NCBI GenBank assembly: GCA_029721515.1
Contig: CM056561.1
Span: 14,398,501 to 14,462,500 of the forward strand
Source: Synanceia verrucosa
Taxonomy: Eukaryota; Chordata; Actinopteri; Perciformes; Synanceiidae
DNA length: 64,000 nucleotides
Direction of reading: 5' to 3'
In this document: positions 11,931-23,021 of the stretch, piece after piece
Numbering within the stretch: the stretch's first letter is position 1
Layout: every line of letters begins with the position of its first letter
Position numbers and translations under genes: made by a program
Notes under the pieces: generated by a model
The model's input: only the letters and a program-made list of their open reading frames with translations
Database searches by the model: none
Told to the model about the DNA's origin: nothing

Positions 11931-12446
11931 ATCCACTGAGGAGGCTTGACGGTCATTAGGTGATGACAGTGTCTTGCCTTTGCTGTTTTCAAGCAAGGAC
12001 ACAGAGCTGGCCGAGTCAGAGCCTGGGTCATTGTAAGAATGTTCACTACTTACTTAAATTATACAGGCAGACGAGTCCAATCCTGTATCAAGCACTGCAT
12101 CTGCTGAAAGCACTTGTTCATCTTCCACCAAAAACACATGGCTGGATGGGTCAGCTTCAGCTGAGTCTGCATCGTTTTTTTGTTTGTTTTTGCACTTTGT
12201 CTGGAAAATGTTCAAGCAGGGTAACATAGCTGGATGAGTCTGCTTCTTGTGACTGGATGTCAGTTGTTTTGCTGTCGTCAGTCTCTTCTTCACGTGCTGA
12301 TTTATGGTCTAAGTTCACCTGTAAATGGCCTTCTTCCTCATCATCATTCTTTTTATTTGCTTGCCATTGCTCTCTTCCACCTTTGGCTTAGTCCTGTCCA
12401 TCTATTTCAAACGTCTCCTTCAGCTTTTCTCTTTCACTGACATCTC
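11931..12446 (-). pseudogene. exon-like block for an acidic Ser/Asp-rich protein, unknown
   Basis: On the minus strand a pyrimidine-rich stretch ending TTTTTATGTTTAG precedes 12446, and a GTAATATT donor follows 11931, giving a candidate internal exon of about 516 bp. Its translation, with at least two frame changes and a stop, has a repeated module. Copies read EADSSSYVTLLEHF, EADPSSHVFLVEDEQV and PGSDSASSVSLLENSKG. The N-terminal side is basic and acidic mixed (SEREKLKETFEIDGQ). A further donor-like CAG/GTAAG lies on the same strand at about 12755. I do not recognise the family. The frame breaks suggest a decayed gene or a captured exon, not an active gene. Confidence 0.4.
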
Positions 12447-13383
12447 CTAAACATAAAAATATTCCACAAGGTATGAACTGATTAAAAAAACTGAAATAAA
12501 ATATAATTTCTTGTAAACTTTTTATTAACATTGCATTGACACGGGTGATCAAGAAATATTGACAGTAATTAATGGTCAGAATGAAGTTGTCTTACATAAA
12601 AGGAGCTAGCATTACAGCACACCTTCAAGAAGCACCTGCATCCGAAGTCCTCGTCTATCCTCCCTCCAAATGACCTTCCGCCACTTAACACCGTCTTATT
12701 TTACAGACTACAATCTAAACATTGTTCTGACTGAGAATTGTAATAATTTCTTACCTGTGATGATGCATCCTCTAACTTAAATGGACACGATGTAATTTTT
12801 TCTCCCATCTAGTGGTTAATGACATGGGGCGCTCCCGAGCGGCCACTCCTGGTCATTTTATGGCCCTTTTACACTTTTTTTGGCAATGAGGATTTGGCGT
12901 GGCATAAATATGGTCTTGTATTATGACCAAAAGTGCAGTGCAGGTTTTAGTTTAGTGCCGGGTAAGTAAAACCGGAGTCTCCGCCTAGCTTCTCCGTGAA
13001 AAGTGAATCACAAAATGCGGAAATGCATTTTGTCCTAGCAGTAGTGCTTTATGTCCCTCTCGGCAGTTAGTAATTTTTGATAGACCGGAAAGACATGGAA
13101 GTCTCCATATGAGCGACCCGCTCTATGTAAAGACAGATAACTGATTCTTCGCCCAGGAGGATAAGTCAGATTGTTGGCATAGGTTATTTTACACCAATGA
13201 GGATCTATTTATGAATGAAAACATTGATTTGAGGTAATAAAATACTTAAAAAAAATACACAGTGTCCCTTTAATCTTAGGGGTATCAAATTATCATGTTA
13301 ATTGCGATTAATTAATTACAGTCATATCTAGTGAGTTATGTTTTCACATCACATCAATTAGTGGGAATGCTGTTCAGCACATT
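12447..13383. other. non-coding, probable decayed repeats
   Basis: No coding homology. The stretch 13030-13290 has the texture of a non-autonomous DNA transposon tail (AGTGTCCCTTTAA near 13262), but termini were not resolved. Confidence 0.35.
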
Positions 13384-13660
13384 CATAGCTGCGTCTGTGG
13401 TAACTAGAGCAGAGCTGGCAACCCGGATGCCAAAACACTACTGACTTTGTGATTGGGAGATAGGTGGAGGGTGGTGCATCAGACCAAAATACAACATGAC
13501 AACATCAATATCAGTTGAGGGCTGCAACTTGGCTTCATAAATGAAAATATCCTGACTGGACTACTGTTGTCAGTGATATAAGTATTTGAAATGAACATGA
13601 TTTCTTAATGTCTGGTGACATATCAGGACAATTTTATGATTAATTTCTTACATACGGTTC
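13384..13660 (+). repeat. dispersed repeat, copy 2
   Basis: Homologous to 3029-3293 with the same order of conserved words (GGTAACTAGAGCAGAGCTGG, GACTTTGTGATTGGGAGA, GCATCAGACCAAAA, TTTCTTACATA). Divergence is greater in the middle, where this copy reads GTTGAGGGCTGCAACTTGGC. Unlike copy 1 it is not followed by the small MITE. Confidence 0.7.
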
Positions 13661-14399
13661 CTTTAAAATGTGAATGAATCCTCACAATTTTGCCTTTCAA
13701 ATGGTGTATTCCATGTCTTCATAGCCTTACCAGGTGTTTTACAATCCAGTGATATTGATAGGCTGCAACCATTAGTGTTTGCATTCACAGCCAGGGTTTG
13801 AACCTGGAAGTGTTTTGTGACGTAGTGACTAGCCATCCCCATAGGGACATACTTTTCTTGAAGTGTTGACTTGCAGCACTTTATAGACCTGATGTTTTAT
13901 TATTTTATTTTTATTTTCTAATTATTTGGCAATTGATAAACTAGAGATTGCAGACAGCAATGTTTTGATCTGCCACAATAATGTAATGAATTTAAATGAA
14001 AATACCTCAAGTTGAGGGCTTTTCTCAGGAATTTCTAGGTGAGGTTAAAAAAGATACATTAGATTTATTAATTACAGATCATAATTCATCTCTCATTTTT
14101 TCAACTTCTTGACAGCATTACTTAATGTTACTTCACTGTGTACCTTGCTCTGACATGTTTGATTGGAATGGAGGTAATATGTCTTTGTCTTGTGGGTTCT
14201 GAAGAACCTTGGTTAGGCTTGGTTAGGCGATTTACATAAAATCTCCTGTTCTGCTTCCTTTCCTTCCATCGCTCTACATCCATGCAATGTGTCTGTAGTT
14301 AGTAAGGAGTTTTGACAGAGTAAATGCACTCCTAAATTGAAGTATGATGATTATGAAACATAATGACTAAAATAGCTTATATAAAATAATATAATTTCT
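13661..14399. other. non-coding, no gene recognised
   Basis: AT-rich sequence without supported coding or repeat structure. It ends in an AATTTCT that also occurs just after the SINE at 15067, a possible target-site duplication. Confidence 0.4.
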
Positions 14400-15060
14400 G
14401 GGTGGCACGGTGGTGTAGTGATTAGCACTGCTGCCTCACAGCAAGAAGGTACCGGGTTCGAATTTCGGGCCCGGGGCCTTTCTGTGTGGAGTTTGCATGT
14501 TCTCCCCGTGTCTGCGTGGGTTCTCTCCGGGTACTCCGGCTTCCTCCCACCATCCAAAAACATGCATGGGGATTAGGTTAATTGGCTAATTTAAACTGAC
14601 CGTAGGTGTGAATGGTTGTCTGTCTCTATGTGCCCTGCGATGAGGTGGCAACTTGTCCAGGGTGTACCCTGCCTTCTGCCAGCTAAGACAGCTGGGATAG
14701 GCTCCAGCCCCCCCGCGACCCTATGAGGATAGCACTGCTGCCTCACAGCAAGAAGGTACTGGGTTCGAATCTCAGGCCCGGGGCCTTTCTGTGTGGAGTT
14801 TGCATGTTCTCCCCGTGTCTGCGTGGGTTCTCTCCGGGTACTCCGGCTTCCTCCCACCATCCAAAAACATGCATGGGGATTAGGTTAATTGGCTAATTTA
14901 AACTGACCGTAGGTGTGAATGGTTGTCTGTCTCTATGTGCCCTGCGATGAGATGGCAACTTGTCCAGGGTGTACCCTGTCTTCTGCCAGCTAAGACAGCT
15001 GGGATAGGCTCCAGCCCCCCCGCGACCCTATGAGGATAAGTGATAGATAATGGATGGATG
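14400..15060 (+). mobile_element. tRNA-derived SINE-like repeat with internal 307-bp tandem duplication
   Basis: The head has an A-box-like TGGTGTAGTGATTAGCACTG and a B-box-like GGGTTCGAATT, as expected for an RNA polymerase III promoter of a tRNA-derived SINE. The body carries GGAGTTTGCATGTTCTCCCC and the tail GATAGATAATGGATGGATGG. From TAGCACTG at 14423 the sequence repeats again from 14730 with near-identity, so the unit 14423-14729 is duplicated as 14730-15036. Only the second unit carries the complete tail. AATTTCT flanks both sides, a possible 7-bp target duplication. Confidence 0.85.
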
Positions 15061-15350
15061 GAATCTGAATTTCTACCTTCTGCTTCTTCCGCAGAGAGTC
15101 TCTGTATTCCCGTAGAAGGGCCCTCAGCATGATCTTGTGCTGTATGTATGAACAAAATTGTCCAGACTGGTCAGTTGCCTCCGCTGGAAATGGATCTTTT
15201 TGAGGTCCCACTGGCTTTTCTCTATTATCCCTTGTGTTTTGTTGTCTTCAGTGTAATTCTGAAGTTGAACATATTTGTTACAGTACATTGAATGATAATT
15301 CATTCACTCTTGCAATAACATTTGGGGTTACATATATGTTGTAGTTTTTA
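15061..15350. other. non-coding spacer between SINE and Harbinger element
   Basis: No coding or repeat structure recognised. The last three bases (TTA) fit the TWA target preference of PIF/Harbinger elements. Confidence 0.4.
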
Positions 15351-15714
15351 GGGTGTTTTCACACTTTCCCTTTCAGCCTTTCAAACAAACTCAGAGCGAT
15401 GACTCAGCATTTTTTGTGCATATGTGAACACAACAACCATACTCAGACCCCTTTGAAGCAAACTGTACTTAGACCACGGTTTGCTAATAATCAGTGGTAC
15501 AATTCGCCTAATCTGCGTGTTGTGAACACAAAGCGCACCGGGTTTTCTTCACCTTGTTCACTGTATTATAACCTCCTTCACTTGCCGTAGATTTGTCACA
15601 TGACTGTAGCCGGAAAAAGTCAGCAGTAGAAAATCCAAAACATGGCAGGTCGTGGCAATGCCAGTACAAATGTATACCCAAGATCAAGACTGTGATACCT
15701 GGATGCGGTGTAGT

Positions 15715-16080
15715 TTGGGGAGAAGACGAAACAGAATGTATTTGGGAAATTTGGAATGACGAGAGCATAAAAGCACAACTATCAATTACTCACCGTAATG
15801 CGAATGTCTTTCATGAATTTTCAGATGAAGGCGGCCGGTTATAATCGAACACCTACACAGTGCAGAATTAAAGTGAAAAAAACTAAGACCGAAGTACCTT
15901 GGTACTCGTGATAAAATTATAAATAAAAGAAGTGGGGAATCTGGAGATATCCAAGACACATGCCCATTCTACGACGAACTTGACAACATTCTTGGAAATG
16001 GTGCCTGTGCAAATCCACCAAACATTGTCGAGGGGGGAAGCATGCACATGGAGAAAGAAGGTGATGAAGGTATGGCAATG
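15715..16080 (+). pseudogene. Harbinger Myb/SANT-like accessory protein, frameshifted
   Basis: The translation reads WGEDETECIWEIWNDESI, then in a second frame AAGYNRTPTQCRIKVKK, then in a third frame CPFYDELDNILGNG and NPPNIVE. This is the order seen in Harbinger Myb-like DNA-binding proteins (W-x-x-x-E-T first helix, R-T-x-x-Q-C-x-x-K-x-K third helix, then FYDELDxILG). In active elements this protein brings the transposase to the nucleus and to the element ends. At least two frameshifts and a stop run in the middle disable it. Confidence 0.75.
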
Positions 16081-16203
16081 GCTGTCTGTCTCTTGAAACA
16101 TTTTCACAATTTTGTAGAGGCAGCAAGTCAGCCAAATTGCCATGACAGATTAACATTATGTGATGAAGAAAAATGTACTATTTTTTCAGAATTAATAATA
16201 AAG

Positions 16204-16274
16204 AGCAGTGATAGGCTGGCAATTTGTCCAGGGTGTACCCTGCCTCTCGCCCTAAGACAGCTGGGATAGGCTTG
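16204..16274 (+). mobile_element. SINE tail fragment
   Basis: GATAGGCTGGCAATTTGTCC, CAGGGTGTACCCTGCC and AAGACAGCTGGGATAGGCT match the 3' third of the SINE family at 14.4 kb. Only about 70 bp is present, inserted or left between the two Harbinger genes. Confidence 0.75.
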
Positions 16275-16544
16275 ATACACAAAACCCACAGCTGAACGAA
16301 TGCCTATGGCTGGAAATCAGACGCTTTGCGCGAAGGAAACTATGTGAAAGTGGCTGATGTATCAGGCTACTAAACCTACTGATGCTAATGACAAACTCAT
16401 TTATATAAGTAATCACTACAACCTAGGCCTAAAAAACTACTAAGGATTCAAAATCTGATCAAAGTATGAGGTAAGTGCCCTGCAAATTTTATGTCCAGTC
16501 CCATGGTCAGGGATGGGCCCACCCCCCTCTATTCCCCCTCTATT

Positions 16545-17150
16545 CCCTCCTCTTTTCCATCAGCCACATCTTCTAAAAGATGTGGCTCCAGTTCTTCCCC
16601 TCTTCTCTCACAAATATTGTGAAGTATGCAACAGGCGGTTACCACCTGAGTTATTTTGTTGACGTTGCGGTCATTTCATTTCAGTAAGCATCATCAGTGA
16701 GCTTTTAGCCTCCCAAAAGCCCCCTCAACACACATTCTTGCTTAACTCAGTTTATAGTTGTACGGTTGCTGATCTTGGGTTAAGCCGTGTCCTTCAGGGT
16801 AGGGTTTTTGAACCCATGGCAACAGTGGGTAAACCGCATCAGTAAATAGTGACATAGGGATGGTAACTCCGTGGAATTCCTCAGTATAGGGTGGGAAGAG
16901 TCTGCCAGACTGCCCTTTCTGGAAAAGAGTAGAGTTGGCGAACACTCATAATGAAATATTCCTGGCCAACCAACATGTCCCAGAATTGCAGTTTGTGGTC
17001 AACAACAGCTTGGAATATAACTAAGTAGTGACCCTTGCGATTGTAATAGTCAGCTCTGTTGTCATGAGGGGCTATGATGGGCACTTGTGCCATTAATAGC
17101 CCCAGCACACCGGGGAAAACCCCATCAATCCCTGAAGAAGTTAACCACAT
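16545..17150 (-). pseudogene. PIF/Harbinger transposase (DDE), partial
   Basis: Read from 17150 down, the translation has IIAPHDNRADYYNRKGHYLV, then IFQAVVDHKLQFWDMLVG. These match the Harbinger core (I-K-A-P...DYxNRKgxhSV...Q-x-V-x-D), which carries catalytic residues. It continues in a second frame with VFANSTLFQKGQSGRLFP and LFTDAVYPLLPWVQKPYPEG, matching the region with the second Asp and LxPWLxxPY. The end near 16680-16740 resembles C-VEGAFGRLKA with a stop. A frameshift between the two blocks and loss of the N-terminal DNA-binding part make it inactive. Related to vertebrate HARBI1, but this is a transposon copy, not the host gene. Confidence 0.8.
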
Positions 17151-17189
17151 CCCTCAAAGCAGTGCTTCTTCGGACACTGATGAAGCGTG

Positions 17190-17575
17190 ACTTGAGCGGC
17201 GGCTGGGGCGGGTATTGGGTGGCGGGTGGGCCGTCTTGTCCTGGGCCCCCTGGGTTTGCTCATGGCGCTGCGGGGGCGTCTGGCTATGCCTCCTCTTGGT
17301 ACCTGGGTTTGTGTGTTTCCCTGTGGCCCTGGTTGGCTCTCTGGGTGATGCCTCCTGGATGCTCTGCCGGGGAGGACGAACACTCAGCCAGCGGAACCCT
17401 ACTCAGTCGTCTTAGCTACTCTGGGCTTTGGTGTCAATCACTCATGCATGTTGGCTCAGGGTATGTGAGCATCTGTCGTGTCCCATTGTTGAGTACTGAT
17501 GGGACCCGCCAGAATGGGCTGAATCACTCTTTGGGCTTCACACCAAATTCATACTCTCTATGCAATCTTACATTT
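17190..17575 (+). mobile_element. L1/Tx1-type LINE 3'-UTR fragment, G-rich
   Basis: A sharply GC-rich block amid AT-rich DNA. It shares CTCTGGGCTTTGGTGT, CATGCATGTT and CATTGTTGAGTACTGATG, in order, with the 3' UTR of the LINE at 42.9-43.2 kb. The start has four close G runs (17205-17231), a potential G-quadruplex. It joins a truncated Tc1 directly at 17576. Confidence 0.65.
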
Positions 17576-18146
17576 TAATACTACCACCACCATGCTTGAC
17601 AGTAGGCATGGTGTTAAAGGCTTAACCTTTTCTTCTCCAAACATACTGTTGGGCATTTTGGCCAAACAGTTTGATTTTTGTTTCGTCTGACCTTCCTCCA
17701 GAAGGTCTTATCTTTGTCCATGTGATCGGCAGCAAACTTCAGTCGAGCCTTAAGATGCCACTTTTGGAGCAAGGGCTTTCTTCTTGCACGGCAGCCGATG
17801 CAAAACATGCTTGACTGTGGACACTGACACCTGTGTTCCAGCAGCTTCTAATTCTTGGCAGATCTGCTTTTTGGTGGTTCTCGGTTGACTCTTCACCCTC
17901 CTGACCAATTTTCTCTCAGCAGCAGGTGATAGCTTGCATTTTCATCCTGATCTTGGCAGTGACAAAACAGTGCCATGCACTTTATACTTACAAACAGTTA
18001 CAAACAGTTTACACTGTTGCTCTTGGGACCTGCAGCTGCTTTGAAATGGCTCCAAGTGACTTTCCTGACTTGTTCAAGTCAATGATTTGCTTTTTCAGGT
18101 CTGTGCTGAGCTCCTTTGACTTTCCTATTGTAGCGTTTGTGGGCAT
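17576..18146 (-). pseudogene. Tc1 transposase N-terminal half, frameshifted
   Basis: The start codon is at 18146-18144 on the minus strand. The translation begins with MPTNATIGKSKELSTDLKKQ, then IIDLNKSGKSLGAISKQLQV, the paired-like helix-turn-helix of Tc1 transposases. It continues with KLSPAAERKLVR, STVKHVLHRL and, in another frame, CRARRKPLLQKWHLKARLKF and the first catalytic region (DETKI). It ends at the K-H-G-G-G motif. A stop after RATV, frameshifts and the loss of the second Asp and Glu exclude activity. It would have bound inverted repeats and catalysed cut-and-paste transposition. Confidence 0.8.
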
Positions 18147-18514
18147 TTGTATCCAATGAGCCCTATTTAAATGGCCTCAGAGAAGTCACCAGCTATAGTC
18201 ACTCAAGATCACTCACAAGAAGTTAAGAGGCCATGCTATGAAGCTCATTAAATTGACAAAATTGCTAATTCATGTTGCTGTATATATATTTTTGACCCAG
18301 CAGATTTGGTCACTTTTTCTGTTAACCCATAATAAAGTCATGAAATAATAAAGTCATGAAAGAACCAAACTTCATGAATGTTTTTTGTGACAAAGAAGTA
18401 TCTGTTCCAATCACTTTATCGGAGAAAAATCAGAGTTGTAGAAATAACTGGAAACTCAAGAGAGGCATGACATTATGTTCTTTACAAGTGTATGTAAACT
18501 TTTGACCACAACTG
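17576..18514 (-). mobile_element. Tc1-like DNA transposon, 5' half only
   Basis: The terminus at 18514 read on the minus strand is CAGTTGTGGTCAAAAGTTTA, a Tc1-type inverted terminal repeat. The element runs through its leader and transposase N-terminus and stops at 17576 inside the catalytic domain, where L1-type 3'-UTR sequence begins. The other terminus is missing. The expected TA next to the terminus is changed to TT. Confidence 0.8.
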
Positions 18515-20821
18515 TTTATACACAAAGACATGGCCGCCTCCTGTAAGGCGTAGGCTGGCACCCTTGTCATATAATTAGAGAGTTCTAGTCCTACAATAAT
18601 GCAAAATTGTGTACGTTGATGCTATTAGATGTTATATTTTGCATATAAATGATATGAGTAGATGACTATTGAAAAAAGTGTACTTTTTGTGGATCCAGAC
18701 TATTTCTCTGCTTTTCATAACACTGAATTCTGAAACAGCTTAAGAACAGGCTTAACAGCCAAGAACTGGCTTTGCACATTTGTTGGCGCTCATCACGTTT
18801 GTCATAGGCAATTTATTTTGACCGTAATTTAAAGTTAGTACTCTTCAGAATCCCAAAATATATAGGAGAAAACTGAGAGGAAGCAACATGAAAAATGGGA
18901 CAGCAGCAGCAGGCCAAATTGTAAGGTGATATCAGTCCATGGATCAAATGAAACTAATTTGTGAAACTTTTACTTCAGTCATTCATTCTTCATTCATTCA
19001 GTGGGAAAAATGTTACATCATCATGAAGAAGAGAGCATCAGATCATTTTGGAAATTGTAAGAGCTAGGGACGCACAATATATTGGCATTAATATCGGTCT
19101 TGACCAATGTTCATAATTTTTTAATATTATGATGATGTATAATATACAGTATTTGGTACATAATATACAGTATTTGGTAGTGATGTTAACACAAACACTA
19201 ACAGTGTTGTCTTTCATTTCTGTATGCCTCCAGCATTGCAAAGGAATCAATCCAAACTGATGCAACCTTGACTAAAAATCTAGTTAGTGGGCTTTCACTA
19301 CAAAATAAGAGTCAAAGTGGTTGCTTAGCAACAGATATATCATCCTGGCCTTCCCCCAACAGCAGATGCTGTTGGAGGATGTTTTTCATGACAGAAAATC
19401 ACAAGTTGACATGATTCAGGTTTGCTCTTTTCAGTCAACAACAATATGAAACTTAATTGATTCCTGTGAGAAAAATGCCTTATGATTTGGGAGGTCAGGG
19501 GTCAACAGCAACATTATTATTACTGTGGAACAGGTAAAAATTTTGTCTTCTTTGCACTTTTCAGCATTATCAAGAAGACTGCCTAAACTGTCATTTACTT
19601 TTATTTGATCTCAAACATCAATGTTTGACTAGAGCCTTGTCTTTTTTCCCCGTCTCCTCTGTTCATATTTCATTCAAACAGGCAATCAGACAAGATAGGC
19701 TTGGTCTATACCTCTGCTGTCCATATGATGGTGCTTTTGCTCTACGATAGAGAAAAATAAGTCTGATAATGATGGGAGCTTACAAATACAGGCTTCAATA
19801 TGTTTTCTCACATATGGCATGAACACTTTGGCTAGTTGATCCTTTGATGTCCCAGAAATAGGCTTGGAAGCAGGTATCATTAGGGTTTTAGAGACCGAAC
19901 AGTGGAGTACGTTCTCCATCAAAGCATGTGCACTCCCTTTTGTAATGGGAACACCAGATGAGAGCTGCGCTGAAGGAGTCTAACCATGAGTTTTCATGTT
20001 TGAAAGGCAAAACACCAAACCCACCACACAGTGCACACAATGTTTGGTTTCAACTCTGAAAATAAGCATATAAGTATATCAAAATGGAAACAGTTATCTA
20101 GTTACCCATCATAATAAACATATATGCACAAACTCACTATTGGTAATAACACATGCTTTTTCCATCAGAGAGTCAAGACACATTTTATGATTATATTTTA
20201 TAATTTGCAACTGCTCTAAGCAGCCAAATTTAATTACCTGTAGGCCAATGTTGCCTACAGTACAGTATGCATTTATTTGTAACATCATGGTTCCATGGCA
20301 TTGCCTCACTTACCTTGCTTGCAATGCTTATTAGTTGAGTTAATATTTGAGATTTAAGCTGAATCAATTAGTCAACAATTAGTTGACACTTCTAATAATA
20401 AATTAATTGTTTGAGTTAATAATTTTAAATAGGCTATATGCCCAGCTCCACTACTTCCTGAACTTCAGTCAGCTCCTTTAGTTCCTGTCTTACATTATTA
20501 CTTACTAACTATTAAATATCCTCACATTTTTGAGTGTTTATTGCACAAAACAAGACCCCCCCCCAATCCACTACAGTGTTTTCAAATGTTGCTGTTGCAG
20601 TGCCAAAGACAACCAATCACTTAACATTTTAATCAGAACTTACTAGCATCAACAAATTATGCAGTTTATTGAAACCATCAGGGAAAAACACAAGAACTAT
20701 ATTCAAATGTAATAAACCGTCTTCCATAACGAAAATCGCTGACTCTCAGCATATGTTTTGAACTGTGCGCCAAACTGCTGTAAGTAAAGTTTCTACAGAG
20801 GTACCTACACACATGCATTAA
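18515..20821. other. non-coding, no gene recognised
   Basis: AT-rich sequence with short open frames of 60-80 codons lacking recognisable domains. A short direct repeat (AATATACAGTATTTGGTA, twice) lies at 19140-19178. Confidence 0.45.
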
Positions 20822-20915
20822 ATGGAGAGATACTTGGTCCATGCAGGACTTGAACCAGTGACCCTCTGGTTCCAAGCCCAAGTCCCTACAGATTGAGATA
20901 CTGCCTTTGAAAAAC
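20822..20915 (-). mobile_element. tRNA-derived SINE head
   Basis: The minus strand reads GGCAGTATCTCAATCTGTAG, then a GAACCAGAGGGTCACTGGTTCAAGTCC region. The A-box-like and B-box-like (GGTTCAAGTCC) promoter elements have tRNA spacing. It is not a functional tRNA because the acceptor stem does not pair and no anticodon arm is convincing. This family differs from the SINE at 14.4 kb. Confidence 0.6.
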
Positions 20916-21249
20916 AAACAAACAAAAAAATGAAGTTACACATTATGTAATGTGCAGAAACAACTATCAACTGCGATGGCTTTATTCAAATCATACAACA
21001 TTAAAAAAATCTGGCTTTGAGTTCTGTCATGATCTGTCAAGGAGGGTTATCAAGCTTCAGTTGCTGAGTGATGGTGAAAATATTAACAATGAAGAGGGAA
21101 ATGTTTAAACAGACTCAAACATAACAGACAGGATTCAACTAAATAACAAAGTAAGAGCCTTCTTACGGGAAAGCAAAATCAGGAAAAGGAAAGGGTACTC
21201 AATAAACCAAAAAAAGTGCTCACTTGGAGGTAAATGTGATGAATAAATT

Positions 21250-21400
21250 AACAGCCTGGCCGAGGGCACGCTGACCCTACTGGCATCACTGGTGTGGGGC
21301 CCTAGACAGAGTATCGGTCACGATGTTCTCCTTTGCCCTTAATGTGGCGAACGTCTAAAGAATATGACTGCAGAGATAAGGATGAGCTAGCTAGCTGTTG
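21250..21400 (-). pseudogene. Ty3/gypsy RNase H C-terminal scrap
   Basis: The minus strand translates as LSLQSYSLDVRHIKGK, then after a one-base shift ENIVTDTLSRAP. This corresponds to the well-conserved gypsy sequence (Y-x-F-x-V-x-Y-x-x-G-K-x-N-x-V-A-D-A-L-S-R) ending the RNase H domain. No neighbouring reverse transcriptase or integrase was found, so it is an isolated fragment of an old insertion. Confidence 0.6.
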
Positions 21401-22089
21401 ATTTGGATGCATAGAACTCAAAAATGTCAGTCACTAACACAATCTACAATACATAATTACATGACAAACACATTCAAAAACAGTGACTGAAAAGGCACAG
21501 ACTGAAGCATAATGCTTATATTTAAGCCTGTTAACAAATTAACAAATTAAGCTACCCATCAACATTTTTCAAATCTAAGTCCAAGTAGAATAACAAAGTC
21601 TATAGAAAATAACAAAAATAAATAGAAAAGCACACAAAACCTTTACACGATCATGAACATTTGTAACCCTCAAAAATTTCTTTACAAACTATCCTTTTGA
21701 AAATTGGTAATGTACTACTTTTTAAATTAATTTTAGCTTCATTCCATAGTGAAACCCCTAACACAGATAAACATTTCCTTTTAATCTCCTTTTTAGCCTT
21801 TGGTACGATGAATTTGCAGGCATCTCTTAAATTATACTTTGTCTCTTGGATTGAAAAAAAACCTTTGTGTAGTAACTGGGAGTAGATTTGATTTTGCTCT
21901 GTACATTATTTGTATCGTTTTATAATATACTAAATCATTAAATTTCATAGCGTGATTTCATAAATAGTGGATCAGTATGGTCATAGTAATCAGCCTTATT
22001 AATAATTCATATCGCTTGTTTTTGTAAGATAATTATTGCATTAATTGTTGTTTTCTATGTTGATCCTCAGACTTCAGCACAGTATGATA
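21401..22089. other. non-coding, possibly old retroelement tail
   Basis: AT-rich. The sequence style continues on the far side of the Tc1 element (23024-23257), suggesting the Tc1 landed in one older unit. No diagnostic domain was found. Confidence 0.35.
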
Positions 22090-22091
22090 TA

Positions 22092-23021
22092 CACTATATT
22101 GCCAAAAGTATTCACTCACCTGCCTTGACTCACATATGAATTTAAGTGACATCCCATTCCTAATCCATAGGGTTCAATATGACGTTGGTTCACCCTTTGC
22201 AGGTATAACAGCTTCAACTCTTCTGGGAAGGCTGTCCACAAGGTTTAGGAGTGTGTTTATGGGAATTTTTGACCATTCTTCCAGAAGTGTATTTGTGAGG
22301 TCACACACTGATGTTGGATGAGAAGGCCTGGTTCTCAGTCTCCACTCTGCTCTAATTCATCCCAAAGGTGTTCTATCGGGTTGAGGTCAGGACTTTATCC
22401 ACACCAGACTCTGTCATCCATGTCTTTATGGACCTTGCTTTGTGTACTGGTGCACAGTCATGTTGGAAGAGGAAGGGGCCAAACTGGCCCAGACTCGTCC
22501 ATCAGATTGTTAGATGGAGAAGCGTGATTCGTCGCCCCAGAGAATGCATCTCCACTGCTCTAGAGTCCAGTGGCGGCATGCTTTACACCACTGCATCCGA
22601 CACTTTGCATTGCACTTAGTGATGTATGGCTTAGATGGAGCTGCTTGGCCATGGGAACCCATTCCATGAAGCTCTCTGTGCACTGTTCTTGAGCTAATCT
22701 GAAGGCCACATGAAGTTTGGAGGTCTGTAGTGACCTCTTCACACTATGCACCTCAGCATCCGCTGACCCCGCTCCCTCAGTACGTGGCCTACCACTTTGT
22801 GGCTGAATTTGCTGTCATTCCAAAACACTTTCACGTTCTTATAATACTATCACAGTTCCACGCTGGAATTCATTGAGCTCCTGAGAGCAACCCATTCTTT
22901 CACAAATGTTTGTAAAAGCAGTTTGCATGCTTGATTTTAGACACCTGTGGCCATGGAAGTGATTGGAACACCTGATTCTGATTATTTGGATGGGTGAGCC
23001 AATACTTTTGGCAAAATAGTG
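22092..23021 (-). mobile_element. Tc1-like transposon, internally deleted (family A)
   Basis: Inverted termini CACTATATTGCCAAAAGTAT and CACTATTTTGCCAAAAGTAT are flanked by TA at 22090-22091 and 23022-23023. The 930-bp body contains transposase sequence on the minus strand with the GHKARS-type, SPDLNPIEHLWDE and N-terminal regions. Deletions (including about 300 bp in the centre compared with the 1,241-bp copy at 49.4 kb) and frame breaks make it non-autonomous. The catalytic Glu context (NPIEH) is still present here, unlike the copies at 49.4 and 56.3 kb. Confidence 0.85.

Larger units (their letters stand above)
15351..17170. mobile_element. PIF/Harbinger DNA transposon relic, two divergent genes
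   Basis: The left terminus GGGTGTTTTCACACTTTCCC at 15351 is preceded by TTA, fitting the 3-bp TWA target site of PIF/Harbinger elements. Inside, a Myb/SANT-like gene lies on the + strand and a Harbinger transposase on the - strand, the standard two-gene layout of the superfamily. Both are broken. A SINE tail (16204-16274) sits between them. The right terminus is missing because the element abuts GC-rich L1-type 3'-UTR sequence near 17170-17190. Confidence 0.75.

Noticed and set aside
20822..20915. Possible tRNA gene on the minus strand
   Set aside because: A and B boxes are present, but the acceptor and anticodon stems do not form convincingly; called a SINE head.
22318..22751. Open frames on both strands inside the 22.1-kb Tc1
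   Set aside because: Shadows or frame-shifted pieces of the dead transposase; not separate genes.
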